64,000 nt of DNA from assembly GCA_040005635.1 (NCBI GenBank), contig JBDTYM010000001.1, positions 1 to 64,000 of the forward strand. The letters are read 5' to 3'. The stretch's first letter is position 1. Every line of letters starts with the position of its first letter. A program made the translations under genes and the position numbers. The notes beneath the pieces are model-generated. The model was not told the origin of the DNA, did no database searches, and saw only the letters and a program-made list of their open reading frames with translations. The stretch comes from Dokdonella_A sp040005635. GTDB lineage: Bacteria; Pseudomonadota; Gammaproteobacteria; Xanthomonadales; Rhodanobacteraceae. Positions 7,584 through 16,577 of this stretch are shown one piece after another.

Positions 7584-8696
7584 ATGAAGACAAGAGCAGC
7601 AGTCGCCTGGGAGGCGGGCAAACCCCTTTCGATCGAGGAAGTCGACCTCGAAGGCCCGCGTGCGGGCGAAGTCCTGGTCAAGATCGTCGCCACCGGAGTC
7701 TGCCATACCGACGCGTTCACGCAGTCGGGCGCGGATCCGGAAGGCTTGTTCCCGGTCATCCTCGGCCACGAAGGCGGCGGCATCGTGCAGGAAGTCGGAC
7801 CCGGCGTGACCAGCGTCAAGCCCGGCGACCACGTGATTCCGCTGTACACGCCCGAGTGCGGCGTCTGCTCGTTCTGCACGTCCGGCCGCACCAATCTATG
7901 CCAGGCCATCCGCGTGACCCAGGGCAAGGGCCTGATGCCGGACGGCACCTCGCGCTTCTCGCAGAACGGCAAGCAGATCCTGCACTACATGGGCTGTAGC
8001 ACGTTCTCCGAATACACCGTGCTGCCGGAGATCGCGCTCGCCAAGATCAATCCGGCCGCCCCGCTCGACAAGGTCTGCCTGCTCGGCTGCGGCATCACGA
8101 CCGGCATCGGCGCCGTGCTGAACACCGCCAAGGTGTGGCCGGGCGCGACCGTCGCAATCTTCGGACTCGGCGGCATCGGCCTGGCCGCCGTGCAGGGCGC
8201 CGTGATGGCGAAGGCCTCGCGCATCATCGCGGTCGACCTCAACGCGAGCAAATGGGAAATGGCCAAGTCGCTCGGCGCGACCGACTTCGTCAATCCGGCC
8301 GACTACAAGGACACCCCGATCCAGCAGGTCATCATCGACCTCACCGACGGCGGCGTCGATTTCTCGTTCGAGTGCATCGGCAACGTCAAGGTCATGCGCT
8401 CGGCTCTGGAGTGCTGCCACAAAGGCTGGGGCGAGTCGATCATCATCGGCGTGGCCGGTGCGGGTCAGGAAATCTCCACGCGCCCGTTCCAGCTGGTCAC
8501 CGGACGCGTGTGGCGCGGTTCGGCGTTCGGCGGCGTCAAAGGCCGTTCGCAACTGCCCGGCTACGTCGATCGCTACATGGCCGGCGAATTGAAAGTCGAC
8601 GAGTTCGTCAGCGAAGTGCTGCCGCTCGACCAGATCAATCACGCTTTCGACCTGATGCACGAAGGCAAGGTGATCCGGTCGGTCATCAAGTACTGA
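7584..8696 (+). CDS. frmA: S-(hydroxymethyl)glutathione dehydrogenase (class III alcohol dehydrogenase)
   Basis: This 370-residue cytoplasmic zinc enzyme oxidises the formaldehyde-glutathione adduct S-hydroxymethylglutathione to S-formylglutathione with NAD+. It shows the class III signature throughout: catalytic zinc site GVCHTD and GHEGGG, structural zinc cysteines in PECGVCSFCTSGRTNLC, the NAD-binding FGLGGIGLA, and the C-terminal GGVKGRSQLP stretch. The length is standard for the family. GGAG lies 7 nt before the ATG at 7584. It is followed by gfa, so the two consecutive glutathione steps are encoded together, downstream of the xox genes that would generate formaldehyde. An S-formylglutathione hydrolase (FrmB) is not in the window. 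Confidence 0.95.
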   Translation: MKTRAAVAWEAGKPLSIEEVDLEGPRAGEVLVKIVATGVCHTDAFTQSGADPEGLFPVILGHEGGGIVQEVGPGVTSVKPGDHVIPLYTPECGVCSFCTSGRTNLCQAIRVTQGKGLMPDGTSRFSQNGKQILHYMGCSTFSEYTVLPEIALAKINPAAPLDKVCLLGCGITTGIGAVLNTAKVWPGATVAIFGLGGIGLAAVQGAVMAKASRIIAVDLNASKWEMAKSLGATDFVNPADYKDTPIQQVIIDLTDGGVDFSFECIGNVKVMRSALECCHKGWGESIIIGVAGAGQEISTRPFQLVTGRVWRGSAFGGVKGRSQLPGYVDRYMAGELKVDEFVSEVLPLDQINHAFDLMHEGKVIRSVIKY

Positions 8697-8782
8697 GCCG
8701 CCGTCCGACGTCGCAAGGTTTCTTCGTGAAGCAACAGCCGCGCATTGCGGCGAATTGATAGAACTATTGGGAGGTTACACTC

Positions 8783-9358
8783 ATGGCTGTTTCCATTCAT
8801 CCCGCGGTCGACAACGGCGTCAAGAAAGGCGCAGGCGACAGCTTCGCCGGCGGTACGCTGACCTGCAAATGCACGTCCGATCCGGTCAAGGTGACGATCG
8901 GCGCGCAGACAGCGTTCAACCACGTCTGCGGCTGTACGCAGTGCTGGCGCCCGAAAGGCGTCACGTTCTCGCAGATCGCGGTGGTGTCGAAAGACAAGGT
9001 CAAGGTGACCGAGCACGCCGAGAAGCTGGCCGTGGTCGATCCGAGCAAGACGATCCTGCGCCACGCCTGCAAAGTGTGCGGAACGCACATGTATGGCCGC
9101 ATCGAGAACACCAAGCACGCTTTCTATGGCCTGGATTTCGTCCACACCGAATTGTCGAACGAATCGGGCTGGTCGGAGCCGACGTTTGCCGCATTCGTGT
9201 CGTCGATCATCGAAGCGGGCACGGATCCGTCGACGATGGGCGCCGTTCGCGGTCGTCTGAACGAACTCGGCCTGACTCCCTACGACTGCCTGTCACCGCC
9301 GCTGATGGACGCGATCGCGACCAACACGGCCAAGTTGTCCGGCGTCCTCAAGTCCTGA
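8783..9358 (+). CDS. gfa: glutathione-dependent formaldehyde-activating enzyme
   Basis: This 191-residue protein belongs to the GFA/CENP-V zinc fold. It is reported to promote condensation of formaldehyde with glutathione to give S-hydroxymethylglutathione, the substrate of the upstream FrmA. Zinc-binding cysteines are visible in LTCKCTS, CGCTQCW and CKVCGTH. The C-terminal region SPPLMDAIA and the length match Gfa of Paracoccus rather than the shorter generic GFA proteins. The ATG follows GGGAGG at 8769-8774. It is 86 bp after frmA with no terminator between, so the pair is probably one transcript from the sigma-54 promoter at 7520. Confidence 0.93.
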   Translation: MAVSIHPAVDNGVKKGAGDSFAGGTLTCKCTSDPVKVTIGAQTAFNHVCGCTQCWRPKGVTFSQIAVVSKDKVKVTEHAEKLAVVDPSKTILRHACKVCGTHMYGRIENTKHAFYGLDFVHTELSNESGWSEPTFAAFVSSIIEAGTDPSTMGAVRGRLNELGLTPYDCLSPPLMDAIATNTAKLSGVLKS

Positions 9359-9514
9359 GTACCCGCCGCTCTGTCCGCTACCGAACGGTCACGCCATCGC
9401 GACATCCATCGTCCTGATGCGTGACCGCGCGGCACAGCCGGGTCGTCGACGACGACCCGGCCGTCGAGGGAATTGATGACTCATCATCCGTCGTCTGCAC
9501 AGAGCCCCCCGGGA

Positions 9515-10192
9515 ATGCGCGTGACAAGCACGCCATCGCGACCATTGCGGATAGCGATCGCCGACGACCACGCGGTCGTGCGCAGTGGCTATCGGCGCCT
9601 GCTCGAGCTCGACGAGGCGGTCGAGGTCGTCGCTGAATTTGCCGACGGCGAAAGCGCCTACCGCTGGCTCAGCGGGCACGCCGCCGACATCCTGATCCTC
9701 GACCTTTCGATGCCCGGTCGCGGCGGTCTGGCGACACTGCAGCGTCTGCGCCATCGCGTACCGGACTTGCGTGTGCTGGTATTCACCATGCACGACAGCC
9801 CGAGCCTGGCCGCACAGGCACTGCGTCTCGGCGCCAGCGGCTACATCACCAAGAGCAGTCCGCCGGAATCGCTGATCGAGGCGATCCGCACGATCAACGC
9901 GGGTGGCTGCCCGCTATCGAGCGAAGTCGCCGGCGCGTTGCAATCGAGCGCGGAGCGGGACCTGCTGCCGCATTGGCGGCTGTCGCCACGCGAGTTCGAT
10001 CTGTTCCTGCTGTTCGCCGAAGGCGCCAGCGTCGAACAGGTCGCTGCGAGCCGCAGTCTCAGCATGAAGACGGCCGCGAACTACCAGACCACCATCCGGC
10101 ACAAGACCGGCCTCGGCAACGCACTGGAAATGTACCGCTACGCGCAGGAACACGGCTTGCTGCGTGTCAGTGCGCCGGCGCGCTTGCAGTAG
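9515..10192 (+). CDS. LuxR/NarL-family response regulator
   Basis: This protein of about 225 residues has an N-terminal receiver domain (residues 10-130) with acidic pair DD17-18, phospho-acceptor D63 in LILDLSMPG, and the conserved Lys in GYITKSS. A C-terminal LuxR-type helix-turn-helix (about 150-215) includes LSPREFDLF and LSMKTAANYQTTIRHKTG. It should bind DNA when phosphorylated by the kinase encoded convergently at 10167-11549, whose 3' end overlaps its own by 26 bp. ATG 9476 is an alternative start. The pair sits between the formaldehyde genes and a TonB receptor, so a link to metal or C1 control is plausible but unproven. Confidence 0.85.
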   Translation: MRVTSTPSRPLRIAIADDHAVVRSGYRRLLELDEAVEVVAEFADGESAYRWLSGHAADILILDLSMPGRGGLATLQRLRHRVPDLRVLVFTMHDSPSLAAQALRLGASGYITKSSPPESLIEAIRTINAGGCPLSSEVAGALQSSAERDLLPHWRLSPREFDLFLLFAEGASVEQVAASRSLSMKTAANYQTTIRHKTGLGNALEMYRYAQEHGLLRVSAPARLQ

Positions 10193-11549
10193 ACACGGCG
10201 AAGCGCGCGCGCAGGCGCAATCCAGGGCGTCGCACATCCGCGTTTGCGCGTTCGATATCGAGCTCCCCAGCGTGCGCCCAGACGCGCTCGCGCATGCCGG
10301 CAAGGCCATTGCCACGCTGTGCGGCGCCAGCGCCGGAATCGATGCCGACGCCATCGTCCTCACACTGCCATTCGATGCCGCCATCTGTCGCCTGGCGCAG
10401 CGCGATCGCGACGCGCGTCGCGCCGGCATGACGCATCGCATTGGTCAACGCCTCCTGGGTCAGGCGGTACAGCGTCAATGCAAGTTCGTCCGGCAGAAGC
10501 GTCTCGTCGATCGCATAGTCGAGCTCCAGCTGCGCGCTCTGGCCCGGTCGATCACGCCAGCTGCGCAGCAGATCGTCGAGCAGCCGCTGCAGCGACACAC
10601 GCGCGGTACCGGCATCGAGTTCGCGCGGGCGCAGCTGACGCAACAGGTCGCGGATGCCGAGATGCAAATGCTCGCAATGCCCGGCGAGTTCGCGCGCGAC
10701 GGCCTGCGTGGCTGGTTGCGCGGCGGTTTGATGCGTCAGCCAGAGTGCATCGGCGCGCATCGCGGTCAGCGCCTGGCCGAACTCGTCATGCAGCTCGCGC
10801 GCGATTCGAGCGCGCTCTTCCTCCTGCGAAGTCAGCAGCTTCAGGCTCAGCGTGCGGCGCTCGTCCTGCGCCGAACCAAGCGCCGCGGCGAGATGGTTCA
10901 GCGCGCGCCCAATCGTGTCCATCTCGCGCAGGCGCAGCGGCGGCAACCGATGCGAGAAATCATTGTGCTCGTAGTGGGTGATCGCGCCGAGGATCGGCTG
11001 CAGCGGCGCCAGTGCGCGCTTCAATGTCCAATACACGGCCAACAACACCGCGATCGCATAACCGGCGAGAACGCCGAGCATGCCAACGAGATTGTCGAGT
11101 GCTTCGCGCTGCTCGCTGGCGGGATTGAGCGCGAGCGTGGCGACATACAGTTCGCCGTCGTCGCGCTGCAGCGTCCACGGCCCGGAGGATTCCGCGCGGC
11201 TGCTGCGGATACCCGGCGCGAGCAGCGCGAACACGCGCTCGGCCCAGGTGGCCGGCATGTTCGCACGCGGCGCGACGAGGACATGGCCGAGCGCATCGCG
11301 CAGGTCGAGCTGGATGTGACGCAGGTTGTCCGAGCCATTGATGCGCTCGAGCTGCGCGAGCTGGCTCTCGACCTGCGCATGCGGTCCGTTCTCCAATGCG
11401 AACAGCTTTTCGAACAGGTGCACCGTCTCGACGGCACCGACTTCCTCGCGTTTGACGTCGAACTGCGCGCGCCACAGTGCGAGGGCAAGTGCACCGACCA
11501 GGATCGCCAGACTGACCGCGACGATCCGCACCATCAGGTAACGCGACAT
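10167..11549 (-). CDS. sensor histidine kinase (HisKA_3, NarX/UhpB type)
   Basis: This 460-residue inner-membrane kinase has a first transmembrane helix (about residues 6-26), a periplasmic sensor domain (about 30-155), a second helix (about 156-176), a HAMP-like linker, and the dimerisation box ERARIARELHDEFGQ with phospho-acceptor H254. The ATPase domain has the N box LTQEALTNAMRHA, DDGVGI and GNGLAGMRERV. The start at 11549 is preferred to upstream ATGs because the membrane helix begins there. It is the natural partner of the convergent NarL-type regulator and is divergent from the TonB receptor gene at 11703, an arrangement often seen when a sensor controls the neighbouring receptor. The ligand is unknown. 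Confidence 0.85.
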   Translation of the reverse strand: MSRYLMVRIVAVSLAILVGALALALWRAQFDVKREEVGAVETVHLFEKLFALENGPHAQVESQLAQLERINGSDNLRHIQLDLRDALGHVLVAPRANMPATWAERVFALLAPGIRSSRAESSGPWTLQRDDGELYVATLALNPASEQREALDNLVGMLGVLAGYAIAVLLAVYWTLKRALAPLQPILGAITHYEHNDFSHRLPPLRLREMDTIGRALNHLAAALGSAQDERRTLSLKLLTSQEEERARIARELHDEFGQALTAMRADALWLTHQTAAQPATQAVARELAGHCEHLHLGIRDLLRQLRPRELDAGTARVSLQRLLDDLLRSWRDRPGQSAQLELDYAIDETLLPDELALTLYRLTQEALTNAMRHAGATRVAIALRQATDGGIEWQCEDDGVGIDSGAGAAQRGNGLAGMRERVWAHAGELDIERANADVRRPGLRLRARFAVSTASAPAH

Positions 11550-11702
11550 CTCCACGCGATGACTCCGCTTTCGGGAAGGATTCCTATGGTGGCGGCAGCG
11601 GCGGCCACCTAACGTGGCAGCCATCGCACGCGTGCGCGAAGACGCACACCGCCGACTCGCGTGCAACGCCACCATATCCAAAAAAGTACAAGGGGTGTAA
11701 CG

Positions 11703-14048
11703 ATGATTCTGCCGTCCCGATGCGCACGCCGTCTGCGGCTCGCGCCGCTCAGCCTTGCCCTGGCCGTATGCTTCGGTGCCGCCCGGGCCGCCGACGCGCC
11801 AGCCGATGCACCACCGCTATCGGGCAGTGAGAACGTGACCACGCTCGACCTCGTCAACGTGGTCGGCGTGAGCCCCGTCGCGGGTACCGAAATTTCCGCG
11901 GCGAAGCTGCCGTACAACGTGCAGTCGATCGACGATTCGGCCCTGCGGCGCTCGCAAACGCTCGACCTTACCGATTTCATGAATCGTCATCTGGCGGGCG
12001 TCACGACGAACGCGGCGGCGGGCAATCCGCTGCAGCCGGATCTGCAGTTCCGCGGCTTCACCGCGACGCCGCTGCTCGGCGGCTCCGAAGGCATGTCGGT
12101 CTACCTCGACGGCGTGCGCGTCAACGAAGTGTTCGGCGATACGGTCAACTGGGACCTGATTCCCGAGGCGGCCATCGAACGCATGAGTCTGTTTGCCGGC
12201 TCGAACCCGGTATTCGGCCTGAATACGCTCGGTGGCGCGATCTCCCTGCAGACCAAGACCGGCTTCAGCGATCCGGGCACCAGTTTCGAGTTCTATGGCG
12301 GCTCGTTCGGGCGTACCAATGCGACATTCGAAACTTCGGGCAACTCCGGCCAGTGGGGCTGGTACCTGATGGGTAACCGCTTCGACGAAGACGGCTGGCG
12401 TGACGTGTCGCCGTCGAACGCGCGCAACTTCTATGGCACGCTGTCCTGGCGTGGCGATACCGCTTCGTTCGATCTGCATCTCGGCCATGGCGATACTGAT
12501 CTCGCCGGCAGCGGTGCAACGCCCGCACAAGCGCTCGCGCAAAACTGGAGAAGCATCTTCACCGCCGACGAGACCAACAACAAGCTGGATCTGGTCAGCG
12601 GCCAGGGCACGATCAACTTCAACGAAGCGACCCGGCTGTCCTTCACGCTGTTCCATCGCGAAGTCAAGACGCTGTCCTACAACGGCGACATCAGCGACTT
12701 CGATGCGTGCGAGGACAACGACGAGATCCTCTGCGGCGACGATGGCGAGCCAATCCTCGATCAGAACGGCCATACGGTGTCGTCGGACTACGACGCCATC
12801 AACAACATCGGCCAGCGCACCCAGAAAAGCGATGGCGGCACCGTGCAATTGACGTTCGACCAGCCGATCGCCGGCATGCAGAACCAGCTGGTCACCGGCA
12901 TCGATTACACGAACGGTCGCCTGAGCTACCACTCGACACTGGAAGTCGCCGTGTTGCAGGCCAATCACATCACTACCAACCCCGGTATTTTCGTGCCCGA
13001 CGATGCCCTCAGCGTCGACAGCCGCACGCGCAGCACCGGAATCTACGCGACTGATACGCTGTCGATCACCGACAAGCTCGCTCTCACTCTGTCCGGCCGC
13101 AGCAATCACACGCGCACGACGATCAACGATCCGACCGGCGTGAATCCGGATCTGGACGGCAAGCACGGCTTTTCGCGCTTCAATCCGGCGGCCGGCATCA
13201 CCTACCAGTGGAACCCTGCGCTGAACTTCTACGGCGGCTACAGCGAATCGACGCGCGCGCCGACGCCGGTCGAGCTGACTTGTGCCGATCCGCAAGCACC
13301 GTGCAAGCTGCCGAACGATTTCGTGTCCGATCCGCCGCTGAAGCAGGTCGTGGCGAAAAGCTGGGAAGGCGGCCTGCGCGGCGCATTCGACACGGACGGC
13401 GGCAGCGATCGGGTGAACTGGCACCTGGGACTTTTCCGCACCACGAACGCCGACGACATTCTGTTCCAATCCACCGGCGGCGCGCAGTCGAACGAGGGCT
13501 TTTTCGCCAATGTCGGTGACACGCGCCGGCAGGGCATCGAAGCGAGCCTTTCCGGCACCTGGCTGGACAGGCGCCTGGACTGGTACGCGAACTACACCTA
13601 TCTCGAGGCGACCTATCTGAGCGGCTTCTCCGAGAACAGCGCGAACCATCCGGACGCCAATGAGGACGGGCTGATCTTCGTGCGGAAGGGGGATCATATT
13701 CCCGGGCTGCCCAAGCACAGCTTCAAGGTAGGCGCCGACTTCGCGCTCACGTCGTCATTCAACGTCGGCGGCGACGTCATCGCGAACTCGGGCCAGTTCC
13801 TGCGCAGCGACGAGGCGAACCTGCTCGGCAAAACGGCTGGCTACGCATTGCTGAACCTGCGTGCGAACTACACCTTCAACGAGCACTTCAGCGTCTTCGC
13901 GCGCGTCGACAACGTGTTCGACCGCCGCTATGTCACCTTCGGCACGCTCGGCGATCCGACCGATGTCTATCCGAACTTCGACGATTCGCGTTTCTATGGA
14001 CCGGGCCAGCCGCGCGCCGGTTGGGTCGGCTTCCGCGTCGCGCTTTGA
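11703..14048 (+). CDS. TonB-dependent outer-membrane receptor with an acidic extracellular loop
   Basis: This 781-residue protein has a signal peptide (to about residue 29), a plug domain (about 60-180; LQFRGFTATP, MSVYLDGVRVNEVFGD, LFAGSNPVFGLNTLGGAISL) and a beta-barrel ending in the aromatic-rich GWVGFRVAL with Leu last. At about residues 325-365 a predicted surface loop contains DFDACEDNDEILCGDDGE, with two Cys flanking many Asp/Glu residues, as expected for binding a hard metal ion. It follows the xox genes and is divergent from the sensor kinase. Known lanthanide importers LutH and LanA are TonB receptors of methylotrophs, so lanthanide or lanthanophore uptake is a reasonable guess. It could equally import iron chelates or another ligand. 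Confidence 0.85.
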   Translation: MILPSRCARRLRLAPLSLALAVCFGAARAADAPADAPPLSGSENVTTLDLVNVVGVSPVAGTEISAAKLPYNVQSIDDSALRRSQTLDLTDFMNRHLAGVTTNAAAGNPLQPDLQFRGFTATPLLGGSEGMSVYLDGVRVNEVFGDTVNWDLIPEAAIERMSLFAGSNPVFGLNTLGGAISLQTKTGFSDPGTSFEFYGGSFGRTNATFETSGNSGQWGWYLMGNRFDEDGWRDVSPSNARNFYGTLSWRGDTASFDLHLGHGDTDLAGSGATPAQALAQNWRSIFTADETNNKLDLVSGQGTINFNEATRLSFTLFHREVKTLSYNGDISDFDACEDNDEILCGDDGEPILDQNGHTVSSDYDAINNIGQRTQKSDGGTVQLTFDQPIAGMQNQLVTGIDYTNGRLSYHSTLEVAVLQANHITTNPGIFVPDDALSVDSRTRSTGIYATDTLSITDKLALTLSGRSNHTRTTINDPTGVNPDLDGKHGFSRFNPAAGITYQWNPALNFYGGYSESTRAPTPVELTCADPQAPCKLPNDFVSDPPLKQVVAKSWEGGLRGAFDTDGGSDRVNWHLGLFRTTNADDILFQSTGGAQSNEGFFANVGDTRRQGIEASLSGTWLDRRLDWYANYTYLEATYLSGFSENSANHPDANEDGLIFVRKGDHIPGLPKHSFKVGADFALTSSFNVGGDVIANSGQFLRSDEANLLGKTAGYALLNLRANYTFNEHFSVFARVDNVFDRRYVTFGTLGDPTDVYPNFDDSRFYGPGQPRAGWVGFRVAL

Positions 14049-14114
14049 GACAGGCTCCGCGCGAAAAGCGCAAGATCCACGCTGCGGATTCAACTTGCTA
14101 GAATCAATGACGAG

Positions 14115-14132
14115 GGGCCGCACGTGCGGCCC
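14115..14132 (+). terminator. palindromic hairpin between the TonB receptor gene and tex
   Basis: GGGCCGCACGTGCGGCCC is a perfect 18-bp palindrome 66 bp after the receptor stop and 35 bp before tex, followed by a short TT. It probably ends the receptor transcript; a TAGAAT -10-like box at 14098-14103 may serve tex. Confidence 0.5.
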
Positions 14133-14167
14133 TTCGCATTTGCGCTAGCCAGGAATCGATCAAACGC

Positions 14168-16492
14168 ATGCTCAGCATCGAACAACGCATCGCCGCGGAT
14201 ATCGCCGCGCAACCCGCCCAGGTCAAGGCCGCCGTCGATCTGCTCGATGGTGGCGCCACCGTCCCGTTCATCGCGCGCTATCGCAAGGAAGTCACTGGCG
14301 GTCTCGACGACACGCAGCTGCGCCTGCTGGAGGAGCGTCTGTCCTATCTGCGCGAGCTGGAAGACCGGCGCGCGGCAATCCTTGCCAGTGTCGAGGAACA
14401 AGGCAAGCTCGACGATGCATTGAAAGCGCAACTGCTCGAAGCCGACACCAAGGCGCGCCTGGAGGATCTGTACCTGCCGTACAAGCCGAAGCGCCGCACG
14501 AAGGCGCAGATCGCGCGTGAAGCCGGGCTCGAACCGCTCGCACTCGCGCTGCGCGACGATCCGACGATCGCGCCCGAGCAGCGCGCTGCCGCCTACGTCG
14601 ACGAATCGAAGGGCGTCGCCGACATCAAGACGGCGCTCGATGGCGCGCGTCAGATCCTGCTCGAGACGATTGCCGAGAACGCGGGCCTGCTCGGCGAACT
14701 GCGCGACTGGATCTGGAGCCGCGGCCAGATTCGCGCCAAGGTCATCGAAGGCAAGCAGAACGAAGGCGCGAAGTTTCGCGACTACTTCGACCACGCCGAG
14801 GCGATCGCGAAGATCCCGTCGCATCGCCTGCTCGCGCTGATGCGCGCGCGCAACGAAGGCGTGCTGGCGCTCGAACTTGCACCCGGCGCCGACGTCGAAC
14901 AAGGCCATGCCGAGGCCGAGGGCCGCGTCGCCGTGCACGCCGGCATCGCCTCGCGCGGACGCGCGGCCGATGCGTGGCTGCTGGAAACCTGCCGGCTGGC
15001 ATGGCGCGTCAAGCTGCACTTGTCGCTGATGCTCGACTTGTTCGGACGCGCGCGCGAGGCGGCCGAAGACGAGGCGATCCGCGTGTTCGGCGACAACTTG
15101 AAGGACCTGATGCTGGCCGCACCGGCCGGACCGAAGGCCGTGATGGGCCTCGATCCCGGCATCCGCACCGGCGTCAAGGTTGCCGTCGTCGACGCGACCG
15201 GCAAGGTGCTCGCAACGAGCACTGTGTATCCGCACGAACCGCGGCGACAATGGGATCAGTCGATCGCCGAGCTTGCCGTGCTCAGCAAGAAGCACGGCGT
15301 CGCGCTGATCTCGATCGGCAACGGCACCGCCTCGCGCGAGACCGACAAGCTCGCCGGCGAACTGATGAAGAAACATGCCGATCTCAAGCTGGCCAAGATT
15401 GTCGTCAGCGAGGCCGGCGCCTCGGTGTACTCCGCCTCGGAACTCGCGTCGAAGGAATTTCCCGATCTCGACGTGTCGCTGCGCGGCGCCGTTTCGATTG
15501 CACGACGCCTGCAGGATCCGCTCGCCGAACTCGTCAAGATCGAGCCGAAGGCGATCGGTGTCGGCCAGTACCAGCACGACGTCAACCAATCCAAGCTCGC
15601 GCGTGCGCTCGATGCGCGTGTCGAGGACTGCGTCAATGCGGTCGGCGTCGACGTCAACACCGCCTCGGCGCCACTGCTCGCACGTGTCGCCGGGCTTTCC
15701 GCGGGCGTCGCCGAGAACATCGTCCGCCATCGCGACGAACACGGCGCGTTCCGCACGCGCCAGGCGCTGAAGAAGGTGCCGCGCCTCGGCGACAAGGCGT
15801 TCGAGCAGAGCGCCGGTTTCCTGCGCATCGCCAACGGCGACAATCCGCTCGATGCTGGCGGCGTGCACCCGGAAGCCTATCCGGTGGTCGAGCGCATCAT
15901 CCAGGCCTGCGGTCGCGAGGCGTCGCGACTGATCGGCGACGGTGCACTGCTGCGCAGCCTGAAACCCGAACAATTCACCGACGAGCGCTTCGGCCTGCCG
16001 ACCGTGCGCGACATCCTGAAGGAGCTGGAGAAGCCCGGCCGCGATCCGCGCCCTGCGTTTGTCGCGCCGACGTTCGCCGAGGGCGTCGAGGACCTCAAGG
16101 ATCTGGTCGTCGGCATGCTGCTCGAAGGCCGCGTCACCAATGTCGCCGCCTTCGGTGCCTTCGTCGACATCGGCGTGCACCAGGACGGTCTCGTGCATGT
16201 ATCGGCGCTGTCGCACACGTTCGTGCGCGACCCACGCGAGGCAGTCAAGGCCGGCGACATCGTCAAGGTCAAGGTGATGGAGATCGACTTGCCGCGCAAA
16301 CGCATCGGGCTCAGCATGCGTCTGGACGACGTGCCCGGCGAGGTCCGCGGCGGCGCGCGGGTGTCCGCGGAGGCGGCGCGCGGCGAACGTCCGCGCCGTC
16401 CATCGCACACTACGGCGGCACAAAAGCCGAGCGCGCCAACGGCCACCAACAGCGCGTTCGCCGACGCCTTCTCGCGCGCCCTGAAACGCTGA
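14168..16492 (+). CDS. tex: Tex family S1 RNA-binding transcription accessory protein
   Basis: This 774-residue cytoplasmic protein matches Tex along its whole length. It has an N-terminal helical Tex_N domain (VPFIARYRKEVTGGLDD), the YqgF/RNase H-like domain (VMGLDPGIRTGVKVAVVD near 325-345), the QDPLAELVKIEPKAIGVGQY stretch, helix-hairpin-helix repeats (about 490-560), and a C-terminal S1 domain (about 640-720; VVGMLLEGRVTNVAAFGAFV). Tex binds nucleic acid and influences transcription in several bacteria. Both length and domain order are normal. It is not obviously connected with the preceding receptor gene. Confidence 0.95.
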   Translation: MLSIEQRIAADIAAQPAQVKAAVDLLDGGATVPFIARYRKEVTGGLDDTQLRLLEERLSYLRELEDRRAAILASVEEQGKLDDALKAQLLEADTKARLEDLYLPYKPKRRTKAQIAREAGLEPLALALRDDPTIAPEQRAAAYVDESKGVADIKTALDGARQILLETIAENAGLLGELRDWIWSRGQIRAKVIEGKQNEGAKFRDYFDHAEAIAKIPSHRLLALMRARNEGVLALELAPGADVEQGHAEAEGRVAVHAGIASRGRAADAWLLETCRLAWRVKLHLSLMLDLFGRAREAAEDEAIRVFGDNLKDLMLAAPAGPKAVMGLDPGIRTGVKVAVVDATGKVLATSTVYPHEPRRQWDQSIAELAVLSKKHGVALISIGNGTASRETDKLAGELMKKHADLKLAKIVVSEAGASVYSASELASKEFPDLDVSLRGAVSIARRLQDPLAELVKIEPKAIGVGQYQHDVNQSKLARALDARVEDCVNAVGVDVNTASAPLLARVAGLSAGVAENIVRHRDEHGAFRTRQALKKVPRLGDKAFEQSAGFLRIANGDNPLDAGGVHPEAYPVVERIIQACGREASRLIGDGALLRSLKPEQFTDERFGLPTVRDILKELEKPGRDPRPAFVAPTFAEGVEDLKDLVVGMLLEGRVTNVAAFGAFVDIGVHQDGLVHVSALSHTFVRDPREAVKAGDIVKVKVMEIDLPRKRIGLSMRLDDVPGEVRGGARVSAEAARGERPRRPSHTTAAQKPSAPTATNSAFADAFSRALKR

Positions 16493-16577
16493 GCCGCAGC
16501 CAAACGGGAAACGCTCCCTGCGCCCGCTTGGGCACGCGCACGTTCTACCATCGTTGGCAGAACTGCAGGAGACGGCG

